Origin: Semisulcospira habei
Taxonomy: Eukaryota; Mollusca; Gastropoda; Semisulcospiridae
Assembly (NCBI GenBank): GCA_036245525.1
Contig: BTPG01000006.1
Span: forward strand, 74,382,727 to 74,446,726
Direction: 5' to 3'
DNA length: 64,000 nucleotides
A program made the translations under genes and the position numbers. Of the stretch, positions 31,195 to 41,802 are shown in pieces. Below the pieces are notes generated by a model that was given only the letters and a program-made list of their open reading frames with translations, was not told where the DNA came from and searched no databases. Each line of letters starts with the position of its first letter. Position 1 is the first letter of the stretch.

Positions 31195-31270
31195 TTTCAC
31201 TATGGTTCAAGGTCAAAAACAAGAAGTTTGGACCCCCCCCCCCTCACCTGGAGGTAAGTGATCCGGGCCT
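31195..31270. repeat. MITE fragment related to copies at 33459 and 30843
   Basis: GGTTCAAGGTCAAAAACAAG and GACCCCCCC...GAGGTAAGTGATCCGGGCCTG parallel the right-hand 75 bp of the element at 33459-33788. Confidence 0.5.
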
Positions 31271-31279
31271 GCCGTTTGG

Positions 31280-32145
31280 GCCTGTAGTCAGGCGCGTTTT
31301 CATAAATTTGCCCACCCTGTATCCTCTCAGTGGCTATAAAGTCAGTACGTGGTCTCTCTTTATATAACCTATCCCCGGACGTCTGCAGTTTGAGTTGGCG
31401 GATGATGGGAAAAGGTACAAGATGTCATCTGACACAGGATTCGTTGTGTACCCGCCATACCAGAGCAGTTCACAGTCATCGGGGTGATTTTATCCTACGA
31501 ATGGCCGCCCGTGCCGTTGAGTAAACGCCCAATAGTACCAGGATTCGGCAGACTGCATATTTGGTGATACTCATACATTGTTGGATAGATTTTGGCAACT
31601 TTGAAACGCTAATGGCTGAATATAATATTGTCATACAGAAATGGAAAATGTTAAGGTAGCAGTCGCACATGTGCATGCGTACCCGCGCCAAAACGAACGA
31701 CAGGCCACACAGGGCAATTAGGTTACGCCCCCTTTTCACACACTGTTATCCTCTTGCAGCATAAAACTATGAACGAAGAACTTTTCTGCCAAAACAAAAA
31801 ATCCACGCGGAGCACATCACAGGAGAAGCTATTTCAGCAATTCTTACTACATGCACCGGAAGCAATTGCCCTGTGTGGCCACAGCCAACGAAACCGGGGG
31901 AAAAAAACACATCTCAGCCCCGGTCAACAGTCTTTTGGTAACATGCGACTACGCTAGGCAAAGACCGTTGACCGAGGACATTTCAGCCAATCGAACCCCG
32001 GTAACATTCTAGCCGCATGTTTAAGAGACTCGGAAGTTGCACCAAAATGTGCTGATTTCAAGTTGTCACGAGAGTTTGAAATGAACCCAGTCTCCTTATA
32101 AACACTTTGTTCATGTAAGTTTTGCCAGTCTGATTCACCTTAACT
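31280..32145. other. No recognised gene
   Basis: Frames of 60-90 codons exist on both strands, but there is no family similarity or splice structure I can support. Confidence 0.3.
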
Positions 32146-32149
32146 CATT

Positions 32150-32343
32150 CTACCCCAGACACGCCACAGCAAGATAAGGATCGACCATGATAGTTCAAGG
32201 GTCACTGATGCCAGAATAGCTATGAAGCTATTCTGGCATCACCCTTGAACTATCATGGTCGATCTGTGTCCTGCGCTGCAATGCAGTCTTCAGAGAACAA
32301 CGGCAAAGTTTGGAGATTTCGGTGATGGGGTAGAATGAGTTAA
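32150..32343. mobile_element. Palindromic TTAA element (family P1), complete copy d
   Basis: The 194-bp element has ends TTAACTCATTCTACCCCA and, in reverse complement, TTAACTCATTCTACCCCAT. The inner palindrome is GATCGACCATGATAGTTCAA/GGGT...ATGCCAGAATAGCT and its complement, with almost no loop. It is a sister of copy e at 57287-57501, with the same outer ends and arms. Confidence 0.88.
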
Positions 32344-32439
32344 AATGTTATCTTTAGACACTATTTGTGGTGAGTAGCAACAGATTTTTTCACGCGCACG
32401 TCAGTTTAGGGGCTAAAAATCAACCAATCGTTTCCATCT

Positions 32440-32511
32440 TCCCAAGTGGTCTAGTGGTTAGGATTTCGCGCTCTCACCGCGACGGCCGGGGTTCGATTCC
32501 CCGCTTGGGAA
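32440..32511 (+). tRNA. tRNA-Glu (anticodon CTC)
   Basis: This is a 72-nt cloverleaf. The acceptor stem is TCCCAAG/CTTGGGA with discriminator A. Box A is TGGTCTAGTGGTTAGGA. The anticodon stem TCGCG/CGCGA encloses the loop CTCTCAC (anticodon 32473-32475), and box B/T-arm is GGGGTTCGATTCCCC. The sequence closely follows animal tRNA-Glu. No intron or encoded CCA is present, and an uninterrupted T-run immediately downstream acts as Pol III terminator. It has none of a SINE's body, so it is a genuine gene. Confidence 0.95.
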
Positions 32512-32523
32512 TTTTTTTTTTTC
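32512..32523 (+). terminator. Pol III oligo-T terminator of tRNA-Glu
   Basis: A run of more than ten T begins right after the discriminator base of the tRNA, ample for Pol III termination. Confidence 0.85.
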
Positions 32524-32639
32524 TTTTTCTCCTTCTCTCTCAAAACGCACTGGACGTTTCCATTTCCCAAACATTTTATGTTCTTTCTTATCAGTACTGA
32601 ATCCAAGAAGAATTTTATAAAAGTAAAATAAACAAGGAC

Positions 32640-32775
32640 TACAATCTTTTGAGAATGTCCTATTATTCTATGTACCCACTCCATAAAGTTTTCCCTTCTT
32701 TGACACATGTATTGATATATTATTGTATGTACCCACTCCATGAAATTTCTCCTTCTTTGGCATACTGATATATTG
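32640..32775. repeat. Short imperfect tandem repeat
   Basis: ATGTACCCACTCCATAAAGT ... TTCTTTGACAC and ATGTACCCACTCCATGAAAT ... TTCTTTGGCAT are two units about 60 bp apart. Confidence 0.6.
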
Positions 32776-33114
32776 TATAACAAGAAAAGTCGGGCTGGAC
32801 TGAAGTGAAATTGACGAGATGTCAGGTGGCGATCGACAACCTAAGAAAAGAACAAAATAAACAAACCTAAGTGCTGGCGTTTTCTGCAATTATGCGTGAT
32901 CTAGTTACAAGTAGAATTTACTCAGCAAAACGCACGGTTATACTTTGGTATCAATTTCAGCCCATTTAAACAAGTTTAAAATATAAACGATTTGAATTTT
33001 CAAAAACTTCAGTAGCTCGCTTGAGGCTTGCCCTTAGTACCACGTGAATGTTCTGTGTTTATGTACAGTGTGTGAATGAATGTGCGGGATTCACGTGAGC
33101 GTGCTTGTTGGGTT

Positions 33115-33210
33115 CCAGTTCGCGGCGGCGCTTTGAGCCGATTTTCAATTGGGTAAAGCGCCTATTTAATGCACTGATTTATTTATATTTATTTATTATA
33201 CAATGCACTG
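33115..33210 (+). repeat. LINE/SINE 3'-end remnant (GCGCTTTGAGC type)
   Basis: GGCGCTTTGAGCCGATTTTC, AAAGCGCCTATTTAATGCAC and then an ATTTATTTA-rich stretch resemble the 3' UTR end of CR1/L2-like elements. No coding part is attached. Confidence 0.4.
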
Positions 33211-33458
33211 TGCAAAATGAATGACGCGAATGGCATAGTTTTGTTTTGGACTGGGTACATAAATTATATTGAGCAACAATTTTGTTTGATATAGTGCCGA
33301 TAAACAGACTGATGTGATTACCTGACTCGAATCAAATGTCCTCATCTTTAACTCGGACATTTTGACTCGAGTCTCATCTGCCTGTTATCGCACTATACTC
33401 CAGCAAAATGTTGCTCAATATAATACTGTTGTGAATGATGCATATATACTATATAAAA

Positions 33459-33788
33459 CTGGGGTGGATCTTGGGTGGGGGGGGGGGGGGAGATGTTACA
33501 GGGGTTCCAGAACCACCACCACCCCAAAAAAAAGAAATTATTTAAAACGCTATAACAAAGTCCCTTTCTGGGGTGTTTGGACGACCCCACGTTTGATATT
33601 TTGGCAAATGGTGAGAGGTGAGTCTTGAGACGCACGCACCGCCTCTCTGTGACTCCACCCCCCCCCCCCCTTCCTTTTGCGGCCCCTGAAAGCAAGGTCC
33701 AGCATCAGGGAGGTCTTTTGTATCAGGTTGAAGGTCCCAAACAAAAAGTTGGAACCTCGCCTTGAGGTAACTAACTGATCTGCCCCTG
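33459..33788. mobile_element. CAGGGGCGGATC-type MITE, copy 3
   Basis: Left end CTGGGGTGGATC; right end, in reverse complement, CAGGGGCAGATC. The interior blocks are ACGCTATAACAAAGTCCC, GGGGTGTTTGGACGACC, TTTGATATTTTGGCAAATGG, GTGAGTCTTGAGACGC and AAGGTCCCAAACAAAAAGTT. This is the most complete copy of the family core in the window. Confidence 0.75.
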
Positions 33789-33839
33789 TCCCCCATGTTT
33801 CTTTGAAAACTTTGGAGAGTGATCTTTCACTTTTCAGGC

Positions 33840-34190
33840 CTCCCCCCTCCTCCTCCCCAAGGTCTGGAATAATCTCCCATTCTACCTCCGTCACTGTCCC
33901 TCCATCCAAATCCTCAAGATCCAGCTCAAAAGCGCGAGTGTATTTTCAACTTGCATTGGGGCTAAACATACCTCTTTTCCTGCAGATGCCGATGCATTTT
34001 TAAAACGTCTTTTCAGTCTGCTGTTGGAAAGAACATTTTGTGTTTACTTGTATTGCGTTTTATTCTATGTTTTTGTTATGTAATGCTTATAGTTGTATAA
34101 TTATATATGCATGTGTTTGTAAGGCGATTTAGCCTACTTTGTGTGGATCCTGCGCTATGTACGAAATATTTATTATTATATGTATATCAT
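33840..34190 (+). mobile_element. L2-type LINE 3' fragment (decayed)
   Basis: The plus strand translates in pieces to KVWNNLPFYLRH-like sequence and later ends with TGCGCTATGTACGAAATATT and an ATT-rich tail, as in other L2-like copies here (40450-40940). Frames are broken. Confidence 0.55.
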
Positions 34191-34313
34191 AATTACTATT
34201 ATTTATTGAGTTGTGCATCAAGAGCATATTTTTCACATTCACACAATCATTTCACACAACTGCTGTAATTTTTCAACCACTTGTGTTAAACAGTAATAAT
34301 AACACCAACAACA

Positions 34314-35870
34314 GTGAGAGTATTACAAAGTAGTGGTATTCACATTTGTAGAGTAGCTTTGTATACTGGTACTGGTATTTTAAGAGTATTTTATATTTAT
34401 GCTGTACCAGTATTTTCTTTAGGTATCCCAGAGGGCCAGTGTGGCTTCAGAGCAAACAGGAGCACCACCGATATGGTCTTTGTGCTGAGACAGCTACAGG
34501 AGAAGTGCCGCGAGCAGAACAAAGGGCTGTACGTAACATTTGTCGACCTAACAAAAGCGTTCGACACTGTGAGCAGGCAAGGCATGTGGCAGATCCTGGA
34601 GCGACTTGGCTGTCCCCCAAAGTTCCTCAACATGATTGTCCAGCTACACGAGGACCAGCAAGGCCAGGTCAGACTCAACAATGACCTCTCAGAACCATTC
34701 CCTATTCTCAACGGCATAACGCAGGGCTGTGTGCTGGCACCGACCCTCTTCACCATCTTTTTTAGCATGATGTTGAAGCAGGCCACAGTGGACCTTGATG
34801 ATGACGATGCAGTGTACATCAGGTATCGTCTCGATGGCAGCCTGTTCAACCTCAGACGACTGCAGGCCCACACGAAAACCCTAGACCAACTGATTCGTGA
34901 GCTGCTTTTTGCTGATGATGCTGCCCTCGTTGCACACACAGAGAGAGCCCTGCAGCGCATCACGTCTTGCTTCGCAGATGCTGCCCAGCTCTTTGGACTC
35001 GAGGTCAGTCTGAAAAAGACAGAGGTCCTCCATCAGCCGGCACCCAAGACAGTGTATCGCCCTCCTCACATCACCATTGGCGAGTCTGAACTAAAGTCAG
35101 TGCACCAGTTTACTTACCTTGGCTGCATTATCACGTCGGACGCCAAGCTGGACAAGGAGCTTGACAGCAGGCTGGCAAAAGCGAACAGCGCTTTCGGGCG
35201 ACTTTTCAAGCGGGTGTGGCACAATCAACAGCTGAAAACAGGCACCAAGATCAGCGTGTACAGAGCTGTGGTCCTCACCACCCTGCTGTATGGTTCCGAG
35301 TCCTGGGCCCTCTACCGCAGCCAACTACGACTCCTCGAACGCTTCCACCAGCGCTGCCTGCGTACCATCCTGGGCATTCACTGGAGTGACTATGTCACCA
35401 ACGTCGAGGTCCTTGAACAGGCTGAAACTGTGAGCATCGAGGCTTTGCTGCTGCGGACACAGCTCCGCTGGGCGGGGCATGTCTCCAGGATGGAGGATCA
35501 TCGCCTACCAAAAATCACCCTGTTCGGCGAGCTTGCTACTGGACACCGTGACAGAGGGGCACCAAAGAAGAGATACAAAGACTGTCTCAAGAAGTCACTT
35601 AGTGCCTGCCAAATCGACCACCACCAGTGGTCTTCGCTTGCTGCGGACCGTGACACCTGGCGCTCCACCATTTACAAGGCAGCTGTCTCCTTTGAGGACT
35701 CTCACAGAGCTAGCCTTAAGGACAAGCGGCTCAGGAGAAAAAACAGAGATGCCGCAGCTCAGAACCCCGGCCATACCTTCCCCTGCAGCCACTGCGGTCG
35801 AACCTGCCTGTCTCGGATTGGCCTCCGCAGCCACGAACAAGCCTGCAGACGTCGTGGGCAACTCCTATAA
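34314..35870 (+). CDS. LINE C: 5'-truncated reverse transcriptase protein with C-terminal zinc finger
   Basis: An open frame of 518 codons. Element sequence starts near residue 38 (IPEGQCGFRANRSTTDMVF); the preceding codons are flanking DNA, so the endonuclease and RT N terminus are missing. RT blocks are FVDLTKAFDTVSRQGMW, GITQGCVLAPTLFTIFFSMM and the catalytic LLFADDAALVAH (about residue 200). It continues with YGSESWALY, FHQRCLRTILGIHW, LRWAGHVSRMEDHRLPK and RGAPKKRYKDCLKKSL. A C2H2 finger, FPCSHCGRTCLSRIGLRSHE, lies near residues 485-510. The remainder is uninterrupted, unusual for a truncated copy, so insertion was recent. LINE D (51.9-55.5 kb) belongs to the same lineage. Confidence 0.85.
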   Translation: MRVLQSSGIHICRVALYTGTGILRVFYIYAVPVFSLGIPEGQCGFRANRSTTDMVFVLRQLQEKCREQNKGLYVTFVDLTKAFDTVSRQGMWQILERLGCPPKFLNMIVQLHEDQQGQVRLNNDLSEPFPILNGITQGCVLAPTLFTIFFSMMLKQATVDLDDDDAVYIRYRLDGSLFNLRRLQAHTKTLDQLIRELLFADDAALVAHTERALQRITSCFADAAQLFGLEVSLKKTEVLHQPAPKTVYRPPHITIGESELKSVHQFTYLGCIITSDAKLDKELDSRLAKANSAFGRLFKRVWHNQQLKTGTKISVYRAVVLTTLLYGSESWALYRSQLRLLERFHQRCLRTILGIHWSDYVTNVEVLEQAETVSIEALLLRTQLRWAGHVSRMEDHRLPKITLFGELATGHRDRGAPKKRYKDCLKKSLSACQIDHHQWSSLAADRDTWRSTIYKAAVSFEDSHRASLKDKRLRRKNRDAAAQNPGHTFPCSHCGRTCLSRIGLRSHEQACRRRGQLL

Positions 35871-36098
35871 AATCTTCGTTCGCGAAGTCAAGCCAAGAGA
35901 CCAGCAACCGCAAATGTCACTGTTCCACACCAGTCAACTACACATGAGCGCTCACAGTTATACACACTACACTCTCTCTTTCTCTGTCTAAACTACACCT
36001 TTACAAAGCATTTAAATCAATGGTTTATGGTGTAATGCAACAAAGCACTGGTGAAATTTCACTTTGATGTGTCAAAAAACTCAAGCTAATTAGCCCTA

Positions 36099-36315
36099 TT
36101 AACCCATATCATACTGAGGCTAAAAGCTTCAAATTTGTACCCTTATAGTACTTACCTTATAGTACTTACAGATAAGGATATAGACCAATGGCTTTAGTTT
36201 TAGGGTGGTGCCAGAATAGCTTGGCACCTAGAGGCGCCAAGCTATTCTGGCACTACCCTTGAACTATTTTAGTCTAACTTATTTCACACATTGGTGTATT
36301 CCAAATAAGGGTTAA
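36099..36315. mobile_element. Palindromic TTAA element (family P1), complete copy c
   Basis: The 217-bp element is flanked by TTAA on both sides (36099-36102, 36312-36315). Outer ends are TTAACCCATATCATACTGAG and, complementary at the tip, GGGTTAA. The central arms are GGGTGGTGCCAGAATAGC/TTGGCACC and GGCGCCAAGCTATTCTGGCA, with a loop of about four bases. The arms, but not the loop, match copy b. Confidence 0.85.
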
Positions 36316-36457
36316 GACTGAATGTATGCTGTTAACTACACGTCAGATACATCCTATCTGCCAGGCCATCGACCTCAAACTTTTCCTCCATGGTCTAATG
36401 CCTAAAACTCAATATACCGGTACTCAATACTAACTTTGTAAACTATGCTTTACTTAC

Positions 36458-38740
36458 TTACTTACGCCTGTCACCCCTACCCAGGTATAGGCCGTCGACG
36501 AGAGACCTCCAGCAACTCCTGTCCTGTGCTTCTCCTTCGATTCTACTCCAGGTGGTTCCCAGTCTCTTGATGTCTGCTTGGAGGTCTCGACGCCAGGAGT
36601 TTCTCGGCCTACCTCTTTTCCTCTTTCCGTGGGGGTTCCATGACAATGCCTGCCTAGTGATACTGGAAGCTGGCTTTCTCAGGCTGTGACCGATCCATCC
36701 CCATCTTCTTCGCCCAATTTCATTCTCTGCTGTTATCTGCTCTGTTCTGTCCCAGAGTCTGACGTTGCTGGTCTTCTCTGGCCAGTGGATTTTCAAAATT
36801 CTTCTAAGGCAACTGTTCATGAAGGTCTGTACTCTGTTGACTGTGGTTTTTGTCAATCTCCAAGTCTCTGCTCCATATAGGAGAACTGCTTTTACATTGG
36901 AGTTGAAAATCCGGACTTTGGTGTGTTGTGACAGCTCTCTGGAACTCCACACTTTTTTTAACTGGAGAAAGGCTGCTCTGGCTTTACCGATTCGTGCTCC
37001 GACATCTGCATCAGTGCCGCCTTTTTTTGTCTATGATGCTCCTGAGATAGGTGAAGGACTCCACCTCCTCCAACGGGGTGCCAGCAAGCAAGATTGGTTC
37101 TTCCCTGGTTGTGTTCAGCCTCATTGTCTTTGTTTTCTGTTTGTGAATGGTGACGCCCACTTGGGACGAGATGTCAGCAAGCCTCGTGGTCTTGTCCTGC
37201 ATTTGTTGACGAGTGTGGGACAGTAATGCCAAGTCGTCTGCAAAATCGAGGTCGTCAAGCTGTGTCCACAGTGTCCACTGTATTCCACTTTGTCTGTGCT
37301 CTGTGGTCATCTTCATGACCCAGTATATGGCCAGTAGGAAGAGGAACGGAGACAGCAGACACCTCTGCCTGACACCAGTTCTGACCTGGAGCTCCCTGGT
37401 GAACTGCCCTTAGTGGATCACGCGACATGTCATGCCATCATAGCTGCTCTTGATCAGGCGGACGAGCTTTGTGGGTACACCGTAGTGTCGTAGGAGTTTC
37501 CACAGAGTCTCTCGGTCCACGCTGTCAAATGCTTTCTCATAATCCACAAAGTTGACGTACAGCGGGGAGCTCCACTCCAGAGACTGTTCCACGATGATGC
37601 GGAGAGTGGCGATCTGGTCTGTACATGATCGGTTCTTCCTGAATCCTGCTTGCTGGTCTCTCAGCTGGGGGTCAACGGAGCTCTTCATTCTCTCTAGGAT
37701 GATCCTGTTGAAGACCTTTCCTGGTACTGACAGCAAGGTGATTCCTCTGTAGTTGGAACACTTGCTGAGGTCGCCTTTCTTGGGAAGCTTGATTAGGTAC
37801 CCCTCCTTCCAGTCAGATGGCATCACCTCCTCTTCCCAGATCTTTCTAAACAGTGGGTACAGCATCTCCACTGTTGTCTCTAGGTCTGCTTTCAGAGACT
37901 CCGCTGGGATGCCATCTGGCCCTGCTGCTTTGCCATTCTTCAAAAATGCCACTGCTCTTCTGATCTCTTCCCGGCTGGGTCTGTCACAGCTGATGGGTAG
38001 GTCGGTCTCTGCTGGCTGGATGTTGGGGGGGTCGGGTGGGCTAGGTCTGTTCAGTAACTCTTCAAAATACTCGGCCCATCTGTCGAGTTGGTCTGCTCTG
38101 TCTGCAATAGGCTTGCCTTCTCTTTGTCTTTTACTGGTCTTTCTGTATGGCCATACTTACCCGACAATCTTCTGGTAATGTCGTAGAGCCATTTCATGTT
38201 GCCGCTGCCTGCTGCCTTTTCTGCCTCTGCTGCCAGGCTGTCTGTGTAGGCCCTCTTGTCTGCCCTGATACTCCTCTTCACCTCGCGGTTGGCTTCCGAG
38301 TATTCCTCCTGTGCCCTTACTTTGGCTGCTCTCGTGCGACTGTTGTTGACCGCTGCTTTCTTCTGCTTCCTCGCTTCTATCTTCTTCAAGGTCTGTGCCG
38401 ACAGCCAGTCCTTGTGGTGGTGTTTCCTGAACCCTACAGTGTCTTTGCAGGTTGAGTTCAGCGCCTCTCTAACTGCCTTCCACTGCTGCTCTGTGGTGAC
38501 CGCCTCCTCTTCATTTACTAGCTCCTGTAGCGCTTGAAACTGGTTGGACAGCACCAGTTTGAACTCTTCTCTAACTCCAGTTTCTCTCAGGAGGCCTACA
38601 TTATAGCGCTGTCTTCTTGTTGTCTCTGTGCGGCTTTTCTTTAGCTTGAGCTTCATTCTTAAGGTAAGCAGATGGTGGTCTGAGGCGACATCTGCTCCCC
38701 TCCTCACTCGAACATCTTGAAGGGATCTTCTAAATTTCAC
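36458..38740 (-). pseudogene. LINE B reverse transcriptase, broken frames
   Basis: In order on the minus strand: 38051-38740 (end of endonuclease, VRRGADVASDHHLL, and linker); 37410-37952 (KAAGPDGIPAESL, NYRGITLLSVPGKV, QQAGFRKNRSCTDQIA, FVDYEKAFDSVDRETLW); 37011-37316 (catalytic LDFADDLALLSH); and 36458-36952 (YGAETWRLT, RRILKIHWPEKTSN, RRWGWIGHSLRK, KRKRGRPRNSWRRDLQ). The frame changes between blocks, so no full-length protein can be made. All RT blocks are still easy to read, so the decay is recent. Confidence 0.88.
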
Positions 38741-38743
38741 TTG

Positions 38744-39408
38744 CTAATGCAGATATGGTCTATTTGGTTCAGTCTCTGTTGTATGGTCAGGTGAGACCCA
38801 AGTTGCTTTGTGTATTCTTCTGTGTGGGAAGATGCTGCCTCCAATGACAAGTCGGTTTAGAGCACAAAAGTCTACAAACCTCTCCCCGTTCTCACTCATC
38901 TCTGAGCCTAGTCCCTGTCTCCCCATCACCTCTTCGTATCCGGTGCTGTCCTCCCCTATTTTGGCATTAAAATCGCCCATGACAATGGTGATGTCTCGCT
39001 CCGCACATTTGTCCATGGCACTCTGGAATCGGTCGTAGAACTCTTGTTTCTCTTCCTCGTCACCGTCATTGGTGGGCACATAACACTGGATGACGTTCAG
39101 CTTGAGCTTTTTCTTGGTTCTAAAGGCTGCTGTGATAATTCTTGGGCCCAAGAGGTTCCCAGCCCATCAGCGCTCTCTGTGCCACTGGTGACAGCATGAA
39201 TGCTACTCCTTCTGTATGGGGGGGGGGCATTCTCCTCTTCATGACCTGAATACAGAATCATCTCCCCACTTAACAGCCTTTTCTGGCCAGACTGCGTCCA
39301 TCTGGCTTCACTGATACCTAGCAGGGAAAGGTTGTACTTTTGCATTTCTGCTGCTATCTGGGCGGCCTTGCCGCTCTGGTACATGGTCTTGACATTCCAT
39401 GTGCCCAT
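38744..39408 (-). pseudogene. LINE B endonuclease, broken frame
   Basis: The ATG at 39408 opens MGTWNVKTMYQSGKAAQIAA and LLGISEARWTQSGQ, the first strands of an APE-type endonuclease. Near 39100-39150 the frame changes to the one carrying NVIQCYVPTNDGDEEEKQEF and IVMGDFNAKIGEDSTG, which ends at 38744 before the final NQID/SDH part. At least two frame disruptions are therefore present. The start at 39408 is well placed just after the 5' UTR. Confidence 0.85.
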
Positions 39409-39889
39409 GCTTGTGTCCCTGGATAGAGAGAGGCGGCTCGGTCCTGTGGCTTCCGGCTTTCACCACAGGACGTCATAAGTCTTCTAGTAGAAGAACCTTC
39501 CTCCTCCAGGAAAGGAATTACTGTTAGTCTTTTCGTCGGCGTTTTTGTAGCTATTTCCTTTTTTGCAGGGTGGGGAAGCTACCCCCACGCCCAACCCCCT
39601 TACTAGGAGGACCAGGGGTTTTCTGTCGGGGTCACCTTCCCTTAGACCATGTTGGTTCACGGCACCTTATTTCATTCGGTGCACCCCTCTCACGAGGGAC
39701 CCCCTATCCACCACCCAGGGGACGCGCCTCAACGCCATATGGTCCCAGCGCGAGGGTAAACTATGCTTTCATTGCTGTTAAATGTTTGCATACATGCATT
39801 GTAAGAATTCAAAGGACAGCATGTAAGACAGGCAAATATTGTGCCTAATTTTTCATCCTTTAATAACAGTTTAATCTCTCTCTCTCCAA

Positions 39890-40020
39890 CACACACATGA
39901 GTCAGAAAAGCTAAAAAGTGGTGTATGATTTACCTGGCGCCATGCCAATCAGAACAGTGTGAACCTTGAACTTTAATGGTTGATCTATTCACCACGATTT
40001 GGAAATCTGTACAAAAGTAC
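39890..40020. other. Flank between LINE B and a MITE
   Basis: CT- and CA-rich simple sequence followed by unique sequence. No feature was recognised. Confidence 0.3.
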
Positions 40021-40026
40021 ACATAG

Positions 40027-40230
40027 CAGGGGCAGATCAGTTACCTCAAGAAGGGGGGGGGGGGGGGGGAGAAGAGAGCGTGTTAAGACTCACCATTCGC
40101 CAAAATATCAAAGGGGGGGGGGGGGGGGGTGTTCCCAAACACCCCAAAAAGGGACTTTGTTATGGCATTTAAAAAAAATTTGGGTCTGGGGGGAGAGGGG
40201 GGGGGGGGGAATCCTCCCAACCTGCCCCTG
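40027..40230. mobile_element. CAGGGGCGGATC-type MITE, copy 4 (short)
   Basis: CAGGGGCAGATCAGTTACCT at the left and CCTGCCCCTG at the right form terminal inverted repeats. The interior has GTTAAGACTCACCATTCGCC, AAACACCCCAAAAAGGGACT and TTTGTTATGGCATTT between G-runs of up to about 18 bases. It is an internally deleted version of 33459-33788. Confidence 0.78.
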
Positions 40231-40449
40231 CATAAAAAAACAGCTCAAACTAGTTACATTTCCTCAGCCCTCGATCAGCTACTTTCTTCTTTCCGTTTCT
40301 TTTGTTTTGGTTCATTGCTAATAATAGCCAAGCAAACTAGTATACAGCACCCATAGCAGTATACCATACCAGTAAAATGCCATACCATTTTTATCCGTGC
40401 AACTCTGTTGTAGAGGTGTTATAAAATACAGTGTACATTTATAAGGTGG

Positions 40450-40940
40450 TTGAAAATTTTACAGAATGGTCTGGTATGTAACACAACTCTCCCGCCGTAC
40501 CTCTCTGCCAAGCTGTCTGCCTATCAGCCATCACACACCCTCCGTTCCTCCAGTGAAAAGCTGTTAAAAATCCCGAAGCTCAACATGAAAACCGTCGGGG
40601 AACGTTCTTTCACCTTTTTCGCCCCAAGTGTGTGGAACACGCTGCCAACGGAAATGCGGAATCTGCCCACATTGTCACAGTTCAAGGCTCACTTAAAGAC
40701 TTTTCTTTTTTGTCGGGCATTTAAAACTTAGGTCATATTTAGCTAACTGTTGACTGACTGCCACCTATTCTGATCCCAGAGGAAGTGAATGTAAGGTGTG
40801 GGGAAGAGATGGGGTGGTTTAAAGTAGTGTATAATTATGCGTGTGTGTGAGAGAGAAAGGGTGTGCTGTTGTGCATGCGCAGTGAGTCCAGTGTTTTCCT
40901 GGAGAACGGCGCTATACAAGAACTATGTATTATTATTATA
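40450..40940 (+). mobile_element. L2-type LINE 3' end
   Basis: The translation LPPYLSAKLSAYQPSHTLRS ... GERSFTFFAPSVWNTLPTEM ... FKAHLKTFLF (40450-40731) is the conserved C terminus of L2/CR1-like ORF2. It is followed by a 3' UTR ending GGCGCTATACAAGAACTATG and (TTA)n. The last 94 codons are open, so the copy is 5'-truncated and fairly young. It is a different subfamily from 52300-53127. Confidence 0.82.
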
Positions 40941-41209
40941 ACTACCTCCAAAATGTTGGTATTGCCTTTATTAAATCAATTAATCAATCAATCTTCAAAA
41001 CCAAACCACCACCACCACCCCCCAAATCATAGTACACAGATAAACACATAATTTCAATTTAAAACAAACTAAACATTCCGAAGAACAAAAATGGCAAAGC
41101 CATTAAAGACTCACGTGTATAAACAATCCAGTTCTAACGTAAGTAAAGGGTTGGCTTTTGTACTTGCAAAATTCATGTTTTCTCAAAATGTATGCGTTTT
41201 TCACACTTT

Positions 41210-41771
41210 TGTTTATCTCCCAAGACCCTCAACCTTTGCAAGTAGTGAACCAAAATAAAATGCAAAGAAAGGTTTTATCACCATTCTGCCAAATTTGGTT
41301 GAAAAGTTTTGCAAAAGTGCTCATAAAAGCTAAAATTCTACCTTTTTTGCCGATTTCAAGTCACCCTTGATCTTTTCAGTGTTTGAGTTTGAAGTCGTAA
41401 ATAGTATTTGAGAAAAATCAATTTTTGTCAAGAAATAGCTATTTGTGACCTATTTCTTGATTTCATGACCCATGACCTTTCCAAAGGGTCATCCAAATTA
41501 GTATGCATGGGAAGGTCTTCACCATCAGGTATCTCTGTACCAAGTTTAGATCTGATGTTATAAATAGTATTTGAGAAAAACATCTTTTGTAAAATAAAAA
41601 CAAGGCTATTTTTGGACTATTTTCAGATCTCTTGTGACGTTTTATTCTAAGGGGTCATCCAAATTAGTATGCAAAGAAAGGTTTTACTATCAGGTATCTT
41701 TTACCAAATTTAGGTTTGAAGTTGTGAATAGTATTTGAGCTTCTTGGTTTTTTTTTTAATTTATTTATTTT

Positions 41772-41802
<31 letters not shown>

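Larger units (their letters stand above)
36452..39755 (-). mobile_element. LINE B: full-length non-LTR retrotransposon with 14-bp target-site duplication
   Basis: GTAAACTATGCTTT is present at 36438-36451 and again at 39756-39769, so the element between them is a complete insertion of about 3.3 kb on the minus strand. It has a ~345-bp GC-rich 5' UTR, an endonuclease, an RT and a (TAAG)n-type 3' tail at 36452-36466. The coding part is broken by several frameshifts. Fragments of the same family lie at 18893-19147 and 20521-20726. Confidence 0.92.

Noticed and set aside
34397..34963. 188-codon minus-strand frame
   Set aside because: Antisense shadow of the LINE C RT frame.
39563..39848. Two overlapping 72-92-codon frames
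   Set aside because: They lie in the antisense of the LINE B 5' UTR and run past its target-site duplication.
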